From UBA10649 sp965278965 (GTDB lineage: Bacteria; Actinomycetota; Actinomycetes; S36-B12): a stretch of 64,000 nt of DNA. Position 1 is the first letter of the stretch. Each line of letters begins with the position of its first letter. Below are positions 14,593 through 22,929 of this stretch, piece after piece. The translations under genes were made by a program, and so were the position numbers. Where the stretch lies: contig OZ257127.1 of the NCBI GenBank assembly GCA_965278965.1, positions 3,224,001 to 3,288,000 on the forward strand. Reading direction: 5' to 3'. The notes under the pieces were generated by a model. It did not search any database and had not been told where the DNA came from. It was given only the letters and a program-made list of their open reading frames with translations.

Positions 14593-15542
14593 GCCCGGAT
14601 CCTGCCGTGCGCGGGTCCTGCCTGCGACCGATCCCACGCGATCTGGGTCAACCCGTCCTGCCAGCGGACACGTACGTCGATCGAGTCCCCGGGGACGAGG
14701 TCGACAGCCTCGGGAAGGACGTCCGCGGGCAGCTCCCACGAGGAGCGGTCGGCGGTGAGGTTCGTCAGGTGCGTCCGGCCCAGCTCGCAGGCGAAGCCGA
14801 GCAGCAGGGCGTTGACGTGCATCGCGCGATCTGCGACCCAGGTGGTCGACTCGTCGTACGTGGTGGCGGTGCCCGGGAAGAGTGCCGCCGGGAGGTCGAT
14901 CCGCGGGTGCTCGGCGACGTACGCGCGAGCCCGCGGGAAGCGCTCGCCCGCCCGGGTCTCGGCGGCGAGCCACGAGAAGTCGATGCCGTACTCCGCGGTC
15001 CAGGCACGTACCAGCGCCGGGTCGTAGTGCCGGCGCCGCCAGATCTCCTCGTCGAGGTGGATCGGGACGATGACAGGCGCAAGGGCGTGTGGGATGAAGC
15101 GCGCATCCGGGGTCGCCAGGCGTTCGGCGGCGTCGTGCAGCGTCGGCAGGATCGACTCGTCGAACAGGTCGTCGCCGACCGTCTCGGACACGACGACGTC
15201 GGCACGCTGAGGCAGCGTCACATCGGTCGACATGCCGTGGATCACTGTGACCTTCTCGGTGAGGCCGTTGGCCGCCACGCCGCGGCGGGCGACATCGGAC
15301 ATCGCCGTCGCCTCGATCGCGTACACGTGTGCTGCCCCGGCCTTCGCGGCGGCGATCGCCAGCACGCCGGTTCCTGTCCCGATGTCGAGAACGACGTCGC
15401 CGGGTCGGACCGTGTCCCGGATCGCCTCAAGGAAGGCGTTGGTGCGCACGCGATCCTCGAGCATCAGGACGTGCTGCGACGATCGTTCGAAACCCTCGGG
15501 CCTATCGGACGTCTCGTCGGTGCCGGTGCTACCACGAGCCAC
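14589..15542 (-). CDS. class I SAM-dependent methyltransferase (PRMT/PrmA-like)
   Basis: A 317-residue protein from GTG 15542, chosen because further upstream the frame runs through the glycine-rich tail of the preceding gene. RSSQHVLMLEDRVRTNAFLEAI precedes the SAM site VVLDIGTGTGVLAIAAAKAGA (motif I), then VYAIEA (acidic end of beta-2) and VVVSETVGDD (motif IV). The layout of a D-x-x-R-x-x-x-F/A-I lead helix, motif I and an S-E-T-V loop recalls the protein arginine methyltransferase group. The C-terminal half is beta-rich. The double-Glu loop of true PRMTs appears only partly (SETVGDD), so a small molecule or another protein may be the substrate. It overlaps the DUF2207 gene by 14 bp and the VOC gene by 4 bp. 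Confidence 0.8.
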   Translation of the reverse strand: MARGSTGTDETSDRPEGFERSSQHVLMLEDRVRTNAFLEAIRDTVRPGDVVLDIGTGTGVLAIAAAKAGAAHVYAIEATAMSDVARRGVAANGLTEKVTVIHGMSTDVTLPQRADVVVSETVGDDLFDESILPTLHDAAERLATPDARFIPHALAPVIVPIHLDEEIWRRRHYDPALVRAWTAEYGIDFSWLAAETRAGERFPRARAYVAEHPRIDLPAALFPGTATTYDESTTWVADRAMHVNALLLGFACELGRTHLTNLTADRSSWELPADVLPEAVDLVPGDSIDVRVRWQDGLTQIAWDRSQAGPAHGRIRA

Positions 15543-17292
15543 CTCCACCACCTCCTCCGCCGCCGCCGGACGACCCGCCGCCGCCGGACCCGCTGCTGGG
15601 TGCCGTGGTGGCACTGGACATCGATGAGGTACTCGAGCTGACGAAGGAGTCCATGCTGCCTATGCCGACGACGTAGAAGCCGGACCGCATGAGGTCGTCC
15701 GGGGTCAGGTCGGGGAACGCCCCGATCCACGACTTCTCCAGGCTGAATACAACGGCGTACGGCAGCATCGTTGCGAAGATCGCGACCGCGGACAGACCCG
15801 AGCGTTGCGCGAACTCCCGCCGCGCGGTCGACGCATCCGTCGACAGGACCTTCTCGAACCCCGCGACCTTCGCCAGGAACGTCGCCGACTGCTCGGTCTC
15901 ACGCCGCGGCGTGATGACTCGAGCGAGGACGTACGACACGAGTGCCGCGACGGCCAGCGTTCCGAGCACGGCGGTCAGGAAGGGCCCGCCCACGAAGATC
16001 GACCCGAACGCGGCGACGATCAGCAGGAACGCCGCGAGCCCGACCGGACGCCAGCGTCGATCCGGCTCGTCGCCCGTCGGGTTGCGCCGGCCGTCGGCCT
16101 CCTGGGCGCGGACGAGGCCGTGGTAGTCGCTGCGCCAGCCGGTCGTGAGTGCGGCGTCGTACGACGTGAGCGACGCGGACGGCTGGCCCTTGAGGACGAG
16201 CGCCAGCAGGTGCTCCTCCCACGGGCGCATCGCCGGAGCGCCTGTTCCGCGCCAGGTGACCGTCAGGTGCCGCGAGTCCTCCGACGAGACATCGATCCAC
16301 CGACGCGCGGCGAGGTCGAGGAGGGTGCCGAGAAGGATCCGCGGGCTGCCCGCGCCCGCGGCGCCGCGCCACGCGGCGTACATCTCCGCGGGGGTCAACC
16401 CGTCCGGCGGGGCGTACTGCGGCGGGGCGCCAGGAATAGCCGCGCCGCGGTCGCCGCGCCGGTACCGCGCGGCGAGGATCACCGGAATGGCGACGATGAC
16501 GGCCGCCGGGATGAGCGCGATCCCGACGCCGAGCACCGGGTTCGACGGCAGCCCCTGGCGCACGACCTCGCGGGGCACGGTGACGAACGCCGAGCGCGGG
16601 TAGACGACAGCACCCGTCAGCGCCTCTCCCGGGGCGACCGACTGCGGTCCGAGGTACGCCATCGACGCCGCGACCTCGACGGGGCACGGCGACGTTGATC
16701 CGGCCGGGCCGGTGTAGCACTTCGCGCTGAGCACGGTCCCGGGACCGCCGACGTTCGCCGTCGCCGACGAGATCGGCACCTCCCAGCCGGAGCCGACGAA
16801 GTCCCAGTACAGCTCCACATCGCCGACCGCCACGCCGGCCGGGAACTCTGGGTCCTCCACGTCGTCGGCGGTGATGACGCGCAGCGCGTCCTGGACCGTG
16901 TAGGTGATGACGTAGGTGTGCGGACCGGTGATCGTCGACCCGGGATCACCGATCTTCAGATGGCGGAAGGGCCCGTCGTCGGACTGCTCCCACGGGATGT
17001 ACCCGCCGTCCATCGTCACGTTCTCGACGTCGACCTGGTACGTGCGGCGCTGTCCGGTGAACGTCTCGTCGTACACGGGGATGTCGCGGAAGATGCCGTG
17101 CCGGTGCTCGCCGCCGAAGTCGTACACGATCGTCTCGACGATGTGCAGCGAGGTGTTGGCCGAGACGGTCGCATCGACCGTGAAGCTGTCGATGTCCTCG
17201 GCCTGGGCGGCCGCGGCTCCCGCGACCACGCCGGCGGCGACGAGCAGCGTCGCCGCCGCCAGGCGAGCGGCGATGCGAAGCCCGGGAATCAT
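15529..17292 (-). CDS. DUF2207 membrane protein with Gly-rich tail
   Basis: A 587-residue protein: signal peptide (about residues 1-31, ending AAAAQAED), then an extracytoplasmic beta-rich DUF2207 domain. This carries IVYDFGGEHRHGIFRDIPV, the family signature, and VELYWDFVGSGWEVPI. A membrane helix lies near residue 260, followed by a cytoplasmic region with PPDGLTPAEMYAAWRG and a winged-helix-like LLGTLLDLAARRWIDV. Two helices near residues 405-445 and a last hydrophobic stretch come next. The end is Ser/Thr-rich, then 19 residues almost all Gly/Ser, closing GGGSW. DUF2207 proteins accompany LemA and are thought to work in envelope maintenance. The start overlaps the LemA stop by one base (TGATG). 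It is the third longest protein in the window. Confidence 0.88.
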   Translation of the reverse strand: MIPGLRIAARLAAATLLVAAGVVAGAAAAQAEDIDSFTVDATVSANTSLHIVETIVYDFGGEHRHGIFRDIPVYDETFTGQRRTYQVDVENVTMDGGYIPWEQSDDGPFRHLKIGDPGSTITGPHTYVITYTVQDALRVITADDVEDPEFPAGVAVGDVELYWDFVGSGWEVPISSATANVGGPGTVLSAKCYTGPAGSTSPCPVEVAASMAYLGPQSVAPGEALTGAVVYPRSAFVTVPREVVRQGLPSNPVLGVGIALIPAAVIVAIPVILAARYRRGDRGAAIPGAPPQYAPPDGLTPAEMYAAWRGAAGAGSPRILLGTLLDLAARRWIDVSSEDSRHLTVTWRGTGAPAMRPWEEHLLALVLKGQPSASLTSYDAALTTGWRSDYHGLVRAQEADGRRNPTGDEPDRRWRPVGLAAFLLIVAAFGSIFVGGPFLTAVLGTLAVAALVSYVLARVITPRRETEQSATFLAKVAGFEKVLSTDASTARREFAQRSGLSAVAIFATMLPYAVVFSLEKSWIGAFPDLTPDDLMRSGFYVVGIGSMDSFVSSSTSSMSSATTAPSSGSGGGGSSGGGGGGGGGGSW

Positions 17293-17855
17293 CAGAAGTC
17301 GACGACCGGTGCCGCGCGGCGACCCGCATCCGGCTCGGCGTACATCTCCCGCTCGTGAACGCTGGCCATGCCGGCGAACCACATGGACGGGATCGTCCGT
17401 AGAGCAGTGTTGAGCGTCACGACCGAGTCGTTGTAGTACTGGCGGGCGAACTGCAGCTCGCCTTCGACCCCGGTCAGCTGGCCCTGGAGGTCGCGGAAGT
17501 TCGCGGTCGCCGTGAGCTGGGGGTAGGCCTCCGCCACGGCGAACAGGCGGCCCAGGGCCGCGGTGAGCGCTCCGTCGGCCGCGGCCGTCTGCGCGACGCC
17601 ATTCGCGCCGGCGACCTGTGCCCGCGCTGTCGTGACGTCCTCCATGGTTCCGCGTTCGAAGTCGGCGGCGCCCTTGACCGTCTCGACGAGGTTCGGGATG
17701 AGGTCGGCCCTCTTCGCCAGCAGCGTGTCGATGCCGGCCCACGCTCCTTGCGCGGAGATGTCGAGCCGTCGCAGCCGGTTGAACTGCGCGACGATGAACG
17801 CGCCGATCGCCAGCAACACGATCACGACGATGATCACGGCGATCAGTGCGCCCAT
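17292..17855 (-). CDS. lemA: LemA family protein
   Basis: A 187-residue protein with one N-terminal membrane helix (residues 5-24), then FNRLRRLDISAQGAWAGIDTLLAKRADLIPNLVETVKG, the diagnostic LemA helix with its P-N-L-V. Further on are ERGTMEDVTTARAQV and AYPQLTATANFRDLQGQLTGVEGELQFARQYYNDSV, which closes the four-helix bundle. The C-terminal tail is short. LemA proteins are membrane-tethered bundles facing outside; their function is unknown beyond association with DUF2207/HtpX-type partners. GGAGG lies 5-6 nt before the ATG. It heads an apparent five-gene minus-strand run: LemA, DUF2207, methyltransferase, VOC and the acidic helical protein. Confidence 0.92.
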   Translation of the reverse strand: MGALIAVIIVVIVLLAIGAFIVAQFNRLRRLDISAQGAWAGIDTLLAKRADLIPNLVETVKGAADFERGTMEDVTTARAQVAGANGVAQTAAADGALTAALGRLFAVAEAYPQLTATANFRDLQGQLTGVEGELQFARQYYNDSVVTLNTALRTIPSMWFAGMASVHEREMYAEPDAGRRAAPVVDF

Positions 17856-17892
17856 TGGTCCTCCTGGGGGTCGCGGTCGGCGAGCTCTCCGG

Positions 17893-18027
17893 TCAGTTCT
17901 TCTCGTCGTCCCAACCGCGTTCGTCTTCTTGCTCGCGGACCGATGTGTTGAAGAACTTCATCCCGAGCGCGATAGCCCCGATGAGGAGCAGGCCCACGAT
18001 GGCGATGGTCACGATGGCTCGTAGCAC
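17893..18027 (-). CDS. single-pass membrane micro-protein (44 aa)
   Basis: A 44-codon frame from GTG 18027. One hydrophobic helix (AIVTIAIVGLLLIGAIALGM) is followed by a charged tail, REQEDERGWDDEKN. It fills the gap between the LemA gene and the SDR gene, all on the minus strand. Codon third positions are mostly G or C, as in real genes here. The ribosome site is weak; a second GTG five codons in is an alternative. Function unknown. Confidence 0.45.
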   Translation of the reverse strand: MLRAIVTIAIVGLLLIGAIALGMKFFNTSVREQEDERGWDDEKN

Positions 18028-18060
18028 GGCCCGAGGGTAGCGGTCCCGGGCAGCCCGCGC

Positions 18061-18822
18061 CTACGGCTGCGCGCTCAGGCCCCCGTCGATGACCAAGGAC
18101 TGGCCCGTCATGAAGCTCGACGCGTCGCTGGCCAGGAACAGTGCCGCCTGCGCGACCTCACCTGCGGTGCCCCACCGCTTCATGGGCACGCGGTCGATGA
18201 CTGTCGCCTCGATGTCGGCGTCCGTGCGCAGGAAGCCGGTCAGATCCGTCTCGATCCACCCGGGCACCAGCGCATTCACGCGGACGCCGTCGGCGGCGGT
18301 CTCGATCGCCAGGCTCTGCGTCAGTGAGACGAGCGCCGCCTTCGCGGCGCCGTAGTGCGACATGTAGGGCGACCCGCGTAGCGCGGTGACGGAGGAGACG
18401 TTGACGATCGATCCGTGGCCGGATGCCACGAGCAGCGGCAGTGCGGCCTGGGTCAGCTGCACGACGGAGTCGAGGTTGAGGGTCAGCGTCTTGCGCCACC
18501 CGGAGAACCGCATCGTCGCCAGCGGCGACATGAACGAGTTGCCGCCGGCGTTGTTGACCAGGATGTCGAGCGCGCCAAACCGCTCGGCGGCGGCCGACGT
18601 CAGGGCGGCGGGCGCGTCGTCGGCGGTCACGTCGACGGCAACGGCGACCGCACTCCCGCCGCGCCCGGTGATGGCAGCCACCACCTCGGCCAGTGCCTCT
18701 GCGGAACGGGCGCCCAGGACGACGTTCGCGCCGCTCGCGGCCAGCAGCTCGGCGATGGCCCGGCCTATCCCGCGGGAGGCGCCGGTGACGATGGCGGTCC
18801 GGCCGGCGAGCTGCTCGGTCAT
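18061..18822 (-). CDS. short-chain dehydrogenase/reductase (FabG-like)
   Basis: A 253-residue classical SDR. TGASRGIG is at residues 14-21, ARS after beta-2 suggests NADP(H), NNAGG is at about 90, VNVSSVTA supplies the Ser, and YGAAK supplies Tyr/Lys. WIETDLT and GQSLVIDGG close the fold. The start is ATG 18822 with AAGGAG 6 nt upstream. It is divergent from the alpha/beta hydrolase at 18956, and the 133-bp gap holds a tandem palindromic operator candidate at 18907-18933. The pair may be co-regulated by an unseen TetR- or MarR-type repressor. Substrate unknown; enoyl/ketoacyl-type or alcohol substrates are likely. Confidence 0.88.
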   Translation of the reverse strand: MTEQLAGRTAIVTGASRGIGRAIAELLAASGANVVLGARSAEALAEVVAAITGRGGSAVAVAVDVTADDAPAALTSAAAERFGALDILVNNAGGNSFMSPLATMRFSGWRKTLTLNLDSVVQLTQAALPLLVASGHGSIVNVSSVTALRGSPYMSHYGAAKAALVSLTQSLAIETAADGVRVNALVPGWIETDLTGFLRTDADIEATVIDRVPMKRWGTAGEVAQAALFLASDASSFMTGQSLVIDGGLSAQP

Positions 18823-18906
18823 CGGGCTCCTTCGGTCGCGATCGGTCGCGAGCGTACTGCGCGCATGCGATCGGCAGCGGGATCGTCGCACCGCCGGACC
18901 GCAACC

Positions 18907-18933
18907 TACGGTACCGTAACCTACGGTAACGTA
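18907..18933. promoter_or_regulatory. tandem 12-bp palindromic operator
   Basis: TACGGTACCGTA (18907-18918) is a perfect palindrome. A second near-copy, TACGGTAACGTA (18922-18933), follows with a 15-bp repeat period, on the hydrolase side of the divergent SDR/hydrolase gap. The second copy ends 22 bp before the hydrolase ATG. Two same-face dyads of this size are typical TetR-family operators; no regulator gene is adjacent. Confidence 0.6.
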
Positions 18934-18955
18934 AGTTCTGTGGAAGGAGACTGCG

Positions 18956-19846
18956 ATGGGCAACGACCGCACGCCCCGGAGCCGGATCGACCTGTACGGA
19001 CGCGAGCTCGCGTACCTCGACCTGCCCGGTCCGGGCACCCCGTTCCTGCTCGTCCACGGGATCGGCGCGAGCCTGGACACCTGGTCGTCCGTGCCGACGA
19101 TCCTGGCCCGCCACCGCCGGGTCATCGCCGTCGACCTGCCCGGCCACGGGCTGTCCGCCTCCGGACCGGGCGACTACAGCCTGGGCGCGCACGCCTCGAC
19201 CCTGCGGGACCTGCTCGACCAGCTCGGCGTGGCGCGTGTCCACCTCGTCGGCCACTCCCTGGGCGGCGGAGTGTCGATGCAGTTCGCGTACCAGTACCCC
19301 GAACGCGTCGCGTCGCTGACACTCGAGGCCAGCGGCGGCCTGGGTGAGGAGACGTTCGTCGCGCTCCGCGCGGCGGCGCTGCCTGGTGCCGACCTCGTCC
19401 TGCGGGCGCTGACCGCCGACCGGACGCGTTCGACGGCTGGCTGGGTGTCGCGCCAGCTGGCCCGCGTCGGCGCGCACCCTGAGGCGATCAGCGACCGGGC
19501 GCTGGACACCCTGGCCGCGCTCGCCGAGCCGGGCCGCCGGTCGGCATTCCTGGCCACGCTGCGCAGCGTCGTGGGGCCGGCCGGGCAGCGCGTGTCCGCC
19601 CTGGAGCGGCTGCAGCTCATGGACGGTCGGCGCGTGCTCATCGTCTGGGGGGACGACGACGGGACGATCCCGGTGTCGCACGGACGGCGCGCGCATGAGC
19701 TTCTCCCAGGCAGCCGGCTGGTCGTCTTCCCGCGCTCGCGACACGAGCCGCACGTCGACGACCCCGAGCGGTTCGCCGAGCTGGTTGCCGCTCACGCCGA
19801 TGCCTATGAGATCTCCCTCGGCGCCGCCGCGCGAAGCGACGGGTAG
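18956..19846 (+). CDS. alpha/beta hydrolase
   Basis: A 296-residue hydrolase. The oxyanion loop is LLVHGIGAS, the nucleophile elbow is VGHSLGGG (Ser near residue 101), the acid lies in VIVWGDDDGTIP-like IVWGDDDGTI, and the His in SRHEPHVDDP. The lid domain between about residues 125 and 225 is helical. GAAGGAG sits 6 nt before ATG. Such proteins are esterases, lipases, C-C hydrolases or haloperoxidase-like enzymes; nothing narrows the substrate. It shares the palindromic operator region with the divergent SDR, so the two may handle one compound in sequence (ester cleavage, then alcohol oxidation). That link is inference. Confidence 0.88.
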   Translation: MGNDRTPRSRIDLYGRELAYLDLPGPGTPFLLVHGIGASLDTWSSVPTILARHRRVIAVDLPGHGLSASGPGDYSLGAHASTLRDLLDQLGVARVHLVGHSLGGGVSMQFAYQYPERVASLTLEASGGLGEETFVALRAAALPGADLVLRALTADRTRSTAGWVSRQLARVGAHPEAISDRALDTLAALAEPGRRSAFLATLRSVVGPAGQRVSALERLQLMDGRRVLIVWGDDDGTIPVSHGRRAHELLPGSRLVVFPRSRHEPHVDDPERFAELVAAHADAYEISLGAAARSDG

Positions 19847-19889
19847 GTTTCCCGGCGGGCCGCCAAGCCGACCGCGAAGGAGCACGCTG

Positions 19890-21647
19890 GTGCCGTTGAG
19901 GTCGCTGCGCCGGGTCGTGCCCGCGTCGATGCGACGGCCGTTGCGCCGAGCCATCGAGCGTCGCTCGTCCCTGTGGGCCCGCCTGGGACGCGGTGGAACC
20001 AACGAGACGGACCTGACCTACGACGACGTCGCGCCGTCGGCGCTGGAGCACCTGCGACCCCCGGAGCTGCGCGGCCGGCCCATCGGTTTCGGCTCGGTCC
20101 GCACGCTGTCCATCGAACCCCCGGTCTTCATGTGCGGCATGCCCTACGACCAGTACCAGGGCTTCGCGCCCGCGTTCGGCAAGCGCTACGGGCAGCGGCC
20201 CGCCGGCTTCCTCATCGTCCCGACCTGGTCGATCGAGTACCCCGATCGCGCCGACGCCATCGCGGCCGGCCACCGGTGGCACCGGCAGGCCTATCCCGAC
20301 CATCAGCTTCGGTACCTGTGCAACTCGCCGGGCGAGGCCGACCTGCTGCAGGAGCGGGGTCTGCCGGCGCTCCTGCTCAACCACAAGCTCACGGTCTCCG
20401 ACGAGATCTTCCGACCCCTACCTGACGTCCCTGTCGAGTTCGACGCCGTCTACAACGCCCGGTTCGTCGTGGAGAAGCGGCACGAGCTGGCCGCGCTCAT
20501 CCCCAGCGTCGCGTACCTGGCCTACGTCGAGGGCCAGAGCAGCCGGCAGCGGGAGTTCCGCCGGCTGCGGTCGCAGGTGCTCGCCGCGGGAGCCGGCCAC
20601 GTCCTCGTGAACGACCTCGCCGACGGCCTGCCGGTGCGGATGCCGGCCGAGGGCGTCAACCGTGTCCTGAACCGGGCCGCCGTGGGGCTGCTGCTGTCCG
20701 AGCTCGAAGGGGCGAGCTACGCGGCCGTCGAGTACCTGCTCGCCGGCCTGCCGATCGTCAGCACGCCGAGCCGCGGCGGGCGTGAGGCGTACTTCGACCC
20801 GGAGTTCTGCCTGATCGCGGAGCCCACCCCCGAGGCGGTCCGGGACGCCACCGCCGAGCTGGTGGCACGGCAGATCCCGCGCGACCACATCCGTGCCGTG
20901 ACCCTCGACAAGGTTCGAGTCCAGCGGCAGCGGCTGATGGAACAGCTCGGCGACCTTGTGAACGGGCTCGGGGGAGAGCCGCCGCCCGCCGACGCGTGGC
21001 CGTACGGCGACATCAGCGGGGTGCCATGGGCGACCTTCAACCGCCACCTGGCGGACTTCGAGGCCGAGCAGAAGACGGCACTCGCGGCAGACGTGGGCCT
21101 GGAACCCGCTGCGCTGGAGGGCGTCCAGCTGTCCGCCCACGAGCTGATGACCGTCATCACCGAGATCGGCCGGCGGCCCGGCGGCTCATTGCTGGTGTTC
21201 GGCGTCGGACATGACTCCGCGCTGTGGGAGCACGTCAACGCCTCGGGTATGACCGCCTTCGTCGAGAGCGACCCGCGGTGGGCGCAGCAGGCGCAGTCGC
21301 GGCTCACGAGATCCTCGGTGCACCTGACGTCATACACGACGCGGGTGGAGCGGTGGCGTGAGCTGCTCGACCGGCCCGCGGACCTCAACCTTTCGCTGCC
21401 GCCCGAGGTGCGCTCGCGGCAATGGGACGTCATCGTCGTCGACGGCCCGCCGGGGTACTCACGCGGCCAGCCTGGCCGGATGTCGAGCATCTACGAGGCG
21501 TCCCGACTGGTGGCCCCCGGCGGCCGGGTGTTCGTCCACGACGTCGAGCGGGAGCCGGAGGCGGCCTTCGCGTCGCGCTACCTCGGTGATCGGAACTGCG
21601 TCGTCGAGGTGACCGGACGCGCCACCTTGAGGGGCTATGCCCGCTGA
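19890..21647 (+). CDS. glycosyltransferase fused to DUF579 (GXM/IRX15-like) methyltransferase
   Basis: A 585-residue protein from GTG 19890, with AAGGAG 7-8 nt upstream. The N-terminal half looks like a GT-B glycosyltransferase: basic start, IVPTWSIEYPDR, VYNARFVVEKRHELA, then the donor-binding helix LSELEGASYAAVEYLLAGLPIVSTPSRGG with E-x7-E (about residues 273-281). After a linker, residues about 434-580 match DUF579 (Polysacc_synt_4), known from plant glucuronoxylan O-methyltransferases and IRX15. Landmarks are LLVFGVGHDSALW, FVESDPRW, Y-T-T, WDVIVVDGPPGY, PGRMSSIYEASRL and VFVHDVERE. The known activity is SAM-dependent sugar O-methylation. This protein may add a sugar and methylate the chain. 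The next GT2 gene overlaps it by 11 bp. Confidence 0.78.
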   Translation: MPLRSLRRVVPASMRRPLRRAIERRSSLWARLGRGGTNETDLTYDDVAPSALEHLRPPELRGRPIGFGSVRTLSIEPPVFMCGMPYDQYQGFAPAFGKRYGQRPAGFLIVPTWSIEYPDRADAIAAGHRWHRQAYPDHQLRYLCNSPGEADLLQERGLPALLLNHKLTVSDEIFRPLPDVPVEFDAVYNARFVVEKRHELAALIPSVAYLAYVEGQSSRQREFRRLRSQVLAAGAGHVLVNDLADGLPVRMPAEGVNRVLNRAAVGLLLSELEGASYAAVEYLLAGLPIVSTPSRGGREAYFDPEFCLIAEPTPEAVRDATAELVARQIPRDHIRAVTLDKVRVQRQRLMEQLGDLVNGLGGEPPPADAWPYGDISGVPWATFNRHLADFEAEQKTALAADVGLEPAALEGVQLSAHELMTVITEIGRRPGGSLLVFGVGHDSALWEHVNASGMTAFVESDPRWAQQAQSRLTRSSVHLTSYTTRVERWRELLDRPADLNLSLPPEVRSRQWDVIVVDGPPGYSRGQPGRMSSIYEASRLVAPGGRVFVHDVEREPEAAFASRYLGDRNCVVEVTGRATLRGYAR

Positions 21648-22929
21648 CGACAGGTCACCGGCGGTCGACGTCACGCTCGCCGGCCGCAGCGTGCCGGGGC
21701 TCCGCGCGCCGCTGCTAAGCGTGGTCGTCGTCAACCACGACTACGGCCGCTTCGTCGGCGAGACGATCGACTCGATCAAGGCCCAGGACTACGGTCCGAT
21801 GGAATGCGTGATCGTCGACAACGGATCAACGGACAACAGCCTTCACGTGATCCGCGACCACGTCGGGTCAGACGCGCGCTTCGACGTCCTGCCACTTCCG
21901 TCGAACATCGGCCAGCTGGCGGGAGCGCTCCGCGGCCTGCGCGAGACATCGGGACAGTTCGTGGCCTTCGTAGACGCTGACGACGTCCTCCTCCCGTCAT
22001 TCGCCTCGACCCACATCCAGGCGCACCTGGCGGTGCCCACGAACGTCGGCGTCACGTCCAGCGGGCTGCTGGAGGTCGACCGGGAGGGTCGGTCGCTGTC
22101 GTCGTCGCATGCAGGCCTCCAGCTCGCCCGCACCAGCGGTGTCACGGGCCTTCGCGACCTGCAGGACGTTGTCCGCCTCGCCACCATCGATGACGACAGG
22201 TTCGAACACGTCCTGTCCCGTCGCACGGTCACCGTCCCGGCATCGGTCGACGCCTGGATCTGGGCGCCGGGGACGAGCAACGTGCTGCGGCGATCGGTAG
22301 TGGACCTGCTGGTCGAGGGGATGAGCGAGCCGGGAAACCGCTCGGCCGACTCGTTCTTCCTGCCGCTGTGCCATGCGTTCGCCGGCACCGCGCTCATCGA
22401 CGTGCCCCTGACGATCTACCGCCTCCACGGCACGAACTTCTTCTCGGCCCGGGAGATGATCGCCGGGCTGCGCAACAGCACGGCCGAGTACGTCGAGACC
22501 CACGGCTCGGACCAGTACGAGAACGTCGAGGTCGTCCTGCGACAGGCCGAGCGCTTCCGGTGGCTCCTCGGCGTGCGCCGGTTCTGGGAGGTGGTCGACC
22601 AGGCCACGTGCTGCGAGGGCGACGTCCTGCCCTTCTATCGGACCGACGACGCCGAAGACGTCTTCACCCGAACCGCCGCGACGACGATCGCCGCGGTCGG
22701 TCCGGCCGCGTACGTCGCTGCTGTTCGCGGGCGCTTCACGGGGCGCAGGGCGCGAGCGATCGTCCGAGCGGCCTACGGCGGCCGGCTCCCGTGGCGCGCC
22801 CGGTGCCTGCTGCTCGCGCTGTCCTGGCGCGGGGCATGGACTGCGCTGCGGACCGCGCCCCGATGGGTCGGCCGGTTGGGGTGGGCCGTTCGCGGCGGAC
22901 GTGGCCCAGAGGTGAGAATTGGCTCATGA
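21637..22929 (+). CDS. glycosyltransferase family 2
   Basis: A 430-residue GT-A enzyme. LSVVVVNHDYGRFVGETIDSI (about residues 27-47) and CVIVDNGSTDNS form the nucleotide-sugar site. The metal-binding D-x-D is FVDADDVLLPS (about residues 110-120). The C-terminal 200 residues are unusual: IYRLHGTNFFS, then helical segments and a basic end (GRFTGRRARAIVRAAYGGRLPWRARCL), possibly membrane-associated. No transmembrane helix is clear. It starts within the coding end of the GT-DUF579 gene, and its own stop overlaps the next ATG (ATGA), so three genes are coupled. It probably acts on a cell-surface polysaccharide or glycolipid. Confidence 0.85.
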   Translation: MPADDRSPAVDVTLAGRSVPGLRAPLLSVVVVNHDYGRFVGETIDSIKAQDYGPMECVIVDNGSTDNSLHVIRDHVGSDARFDVLPLPSNIGQLAGALRGLRETSGQFVAFVDADDVLLPSFASTHIQAHLAVPTNVGVTSSGLLEVDREGRSLSSSHAGLQLARTSGVTGLRDLQDVVRLATIDDDRFEHVLSRRTVTVPASVDAWIWAPGTSNVLRRSVVDLLVEGMSEPGNRSADSFFLPLCHAFAGTALIDVPLTIYRLHGTNFFSAREMIAGLRNSTAEYVETHGSDQYENVEVVLRQAERFRWLLGVRRFWEVVDQATCCEGDVLPFYRTDDAEDVFTRTAATTIAAVGPAAYVAAVRGRFTGRRARAIVRAAYGGRLPWRARCLLLALSWRGAWTALRTAPRWVGRLGWAVRGGRGPEVRIGS

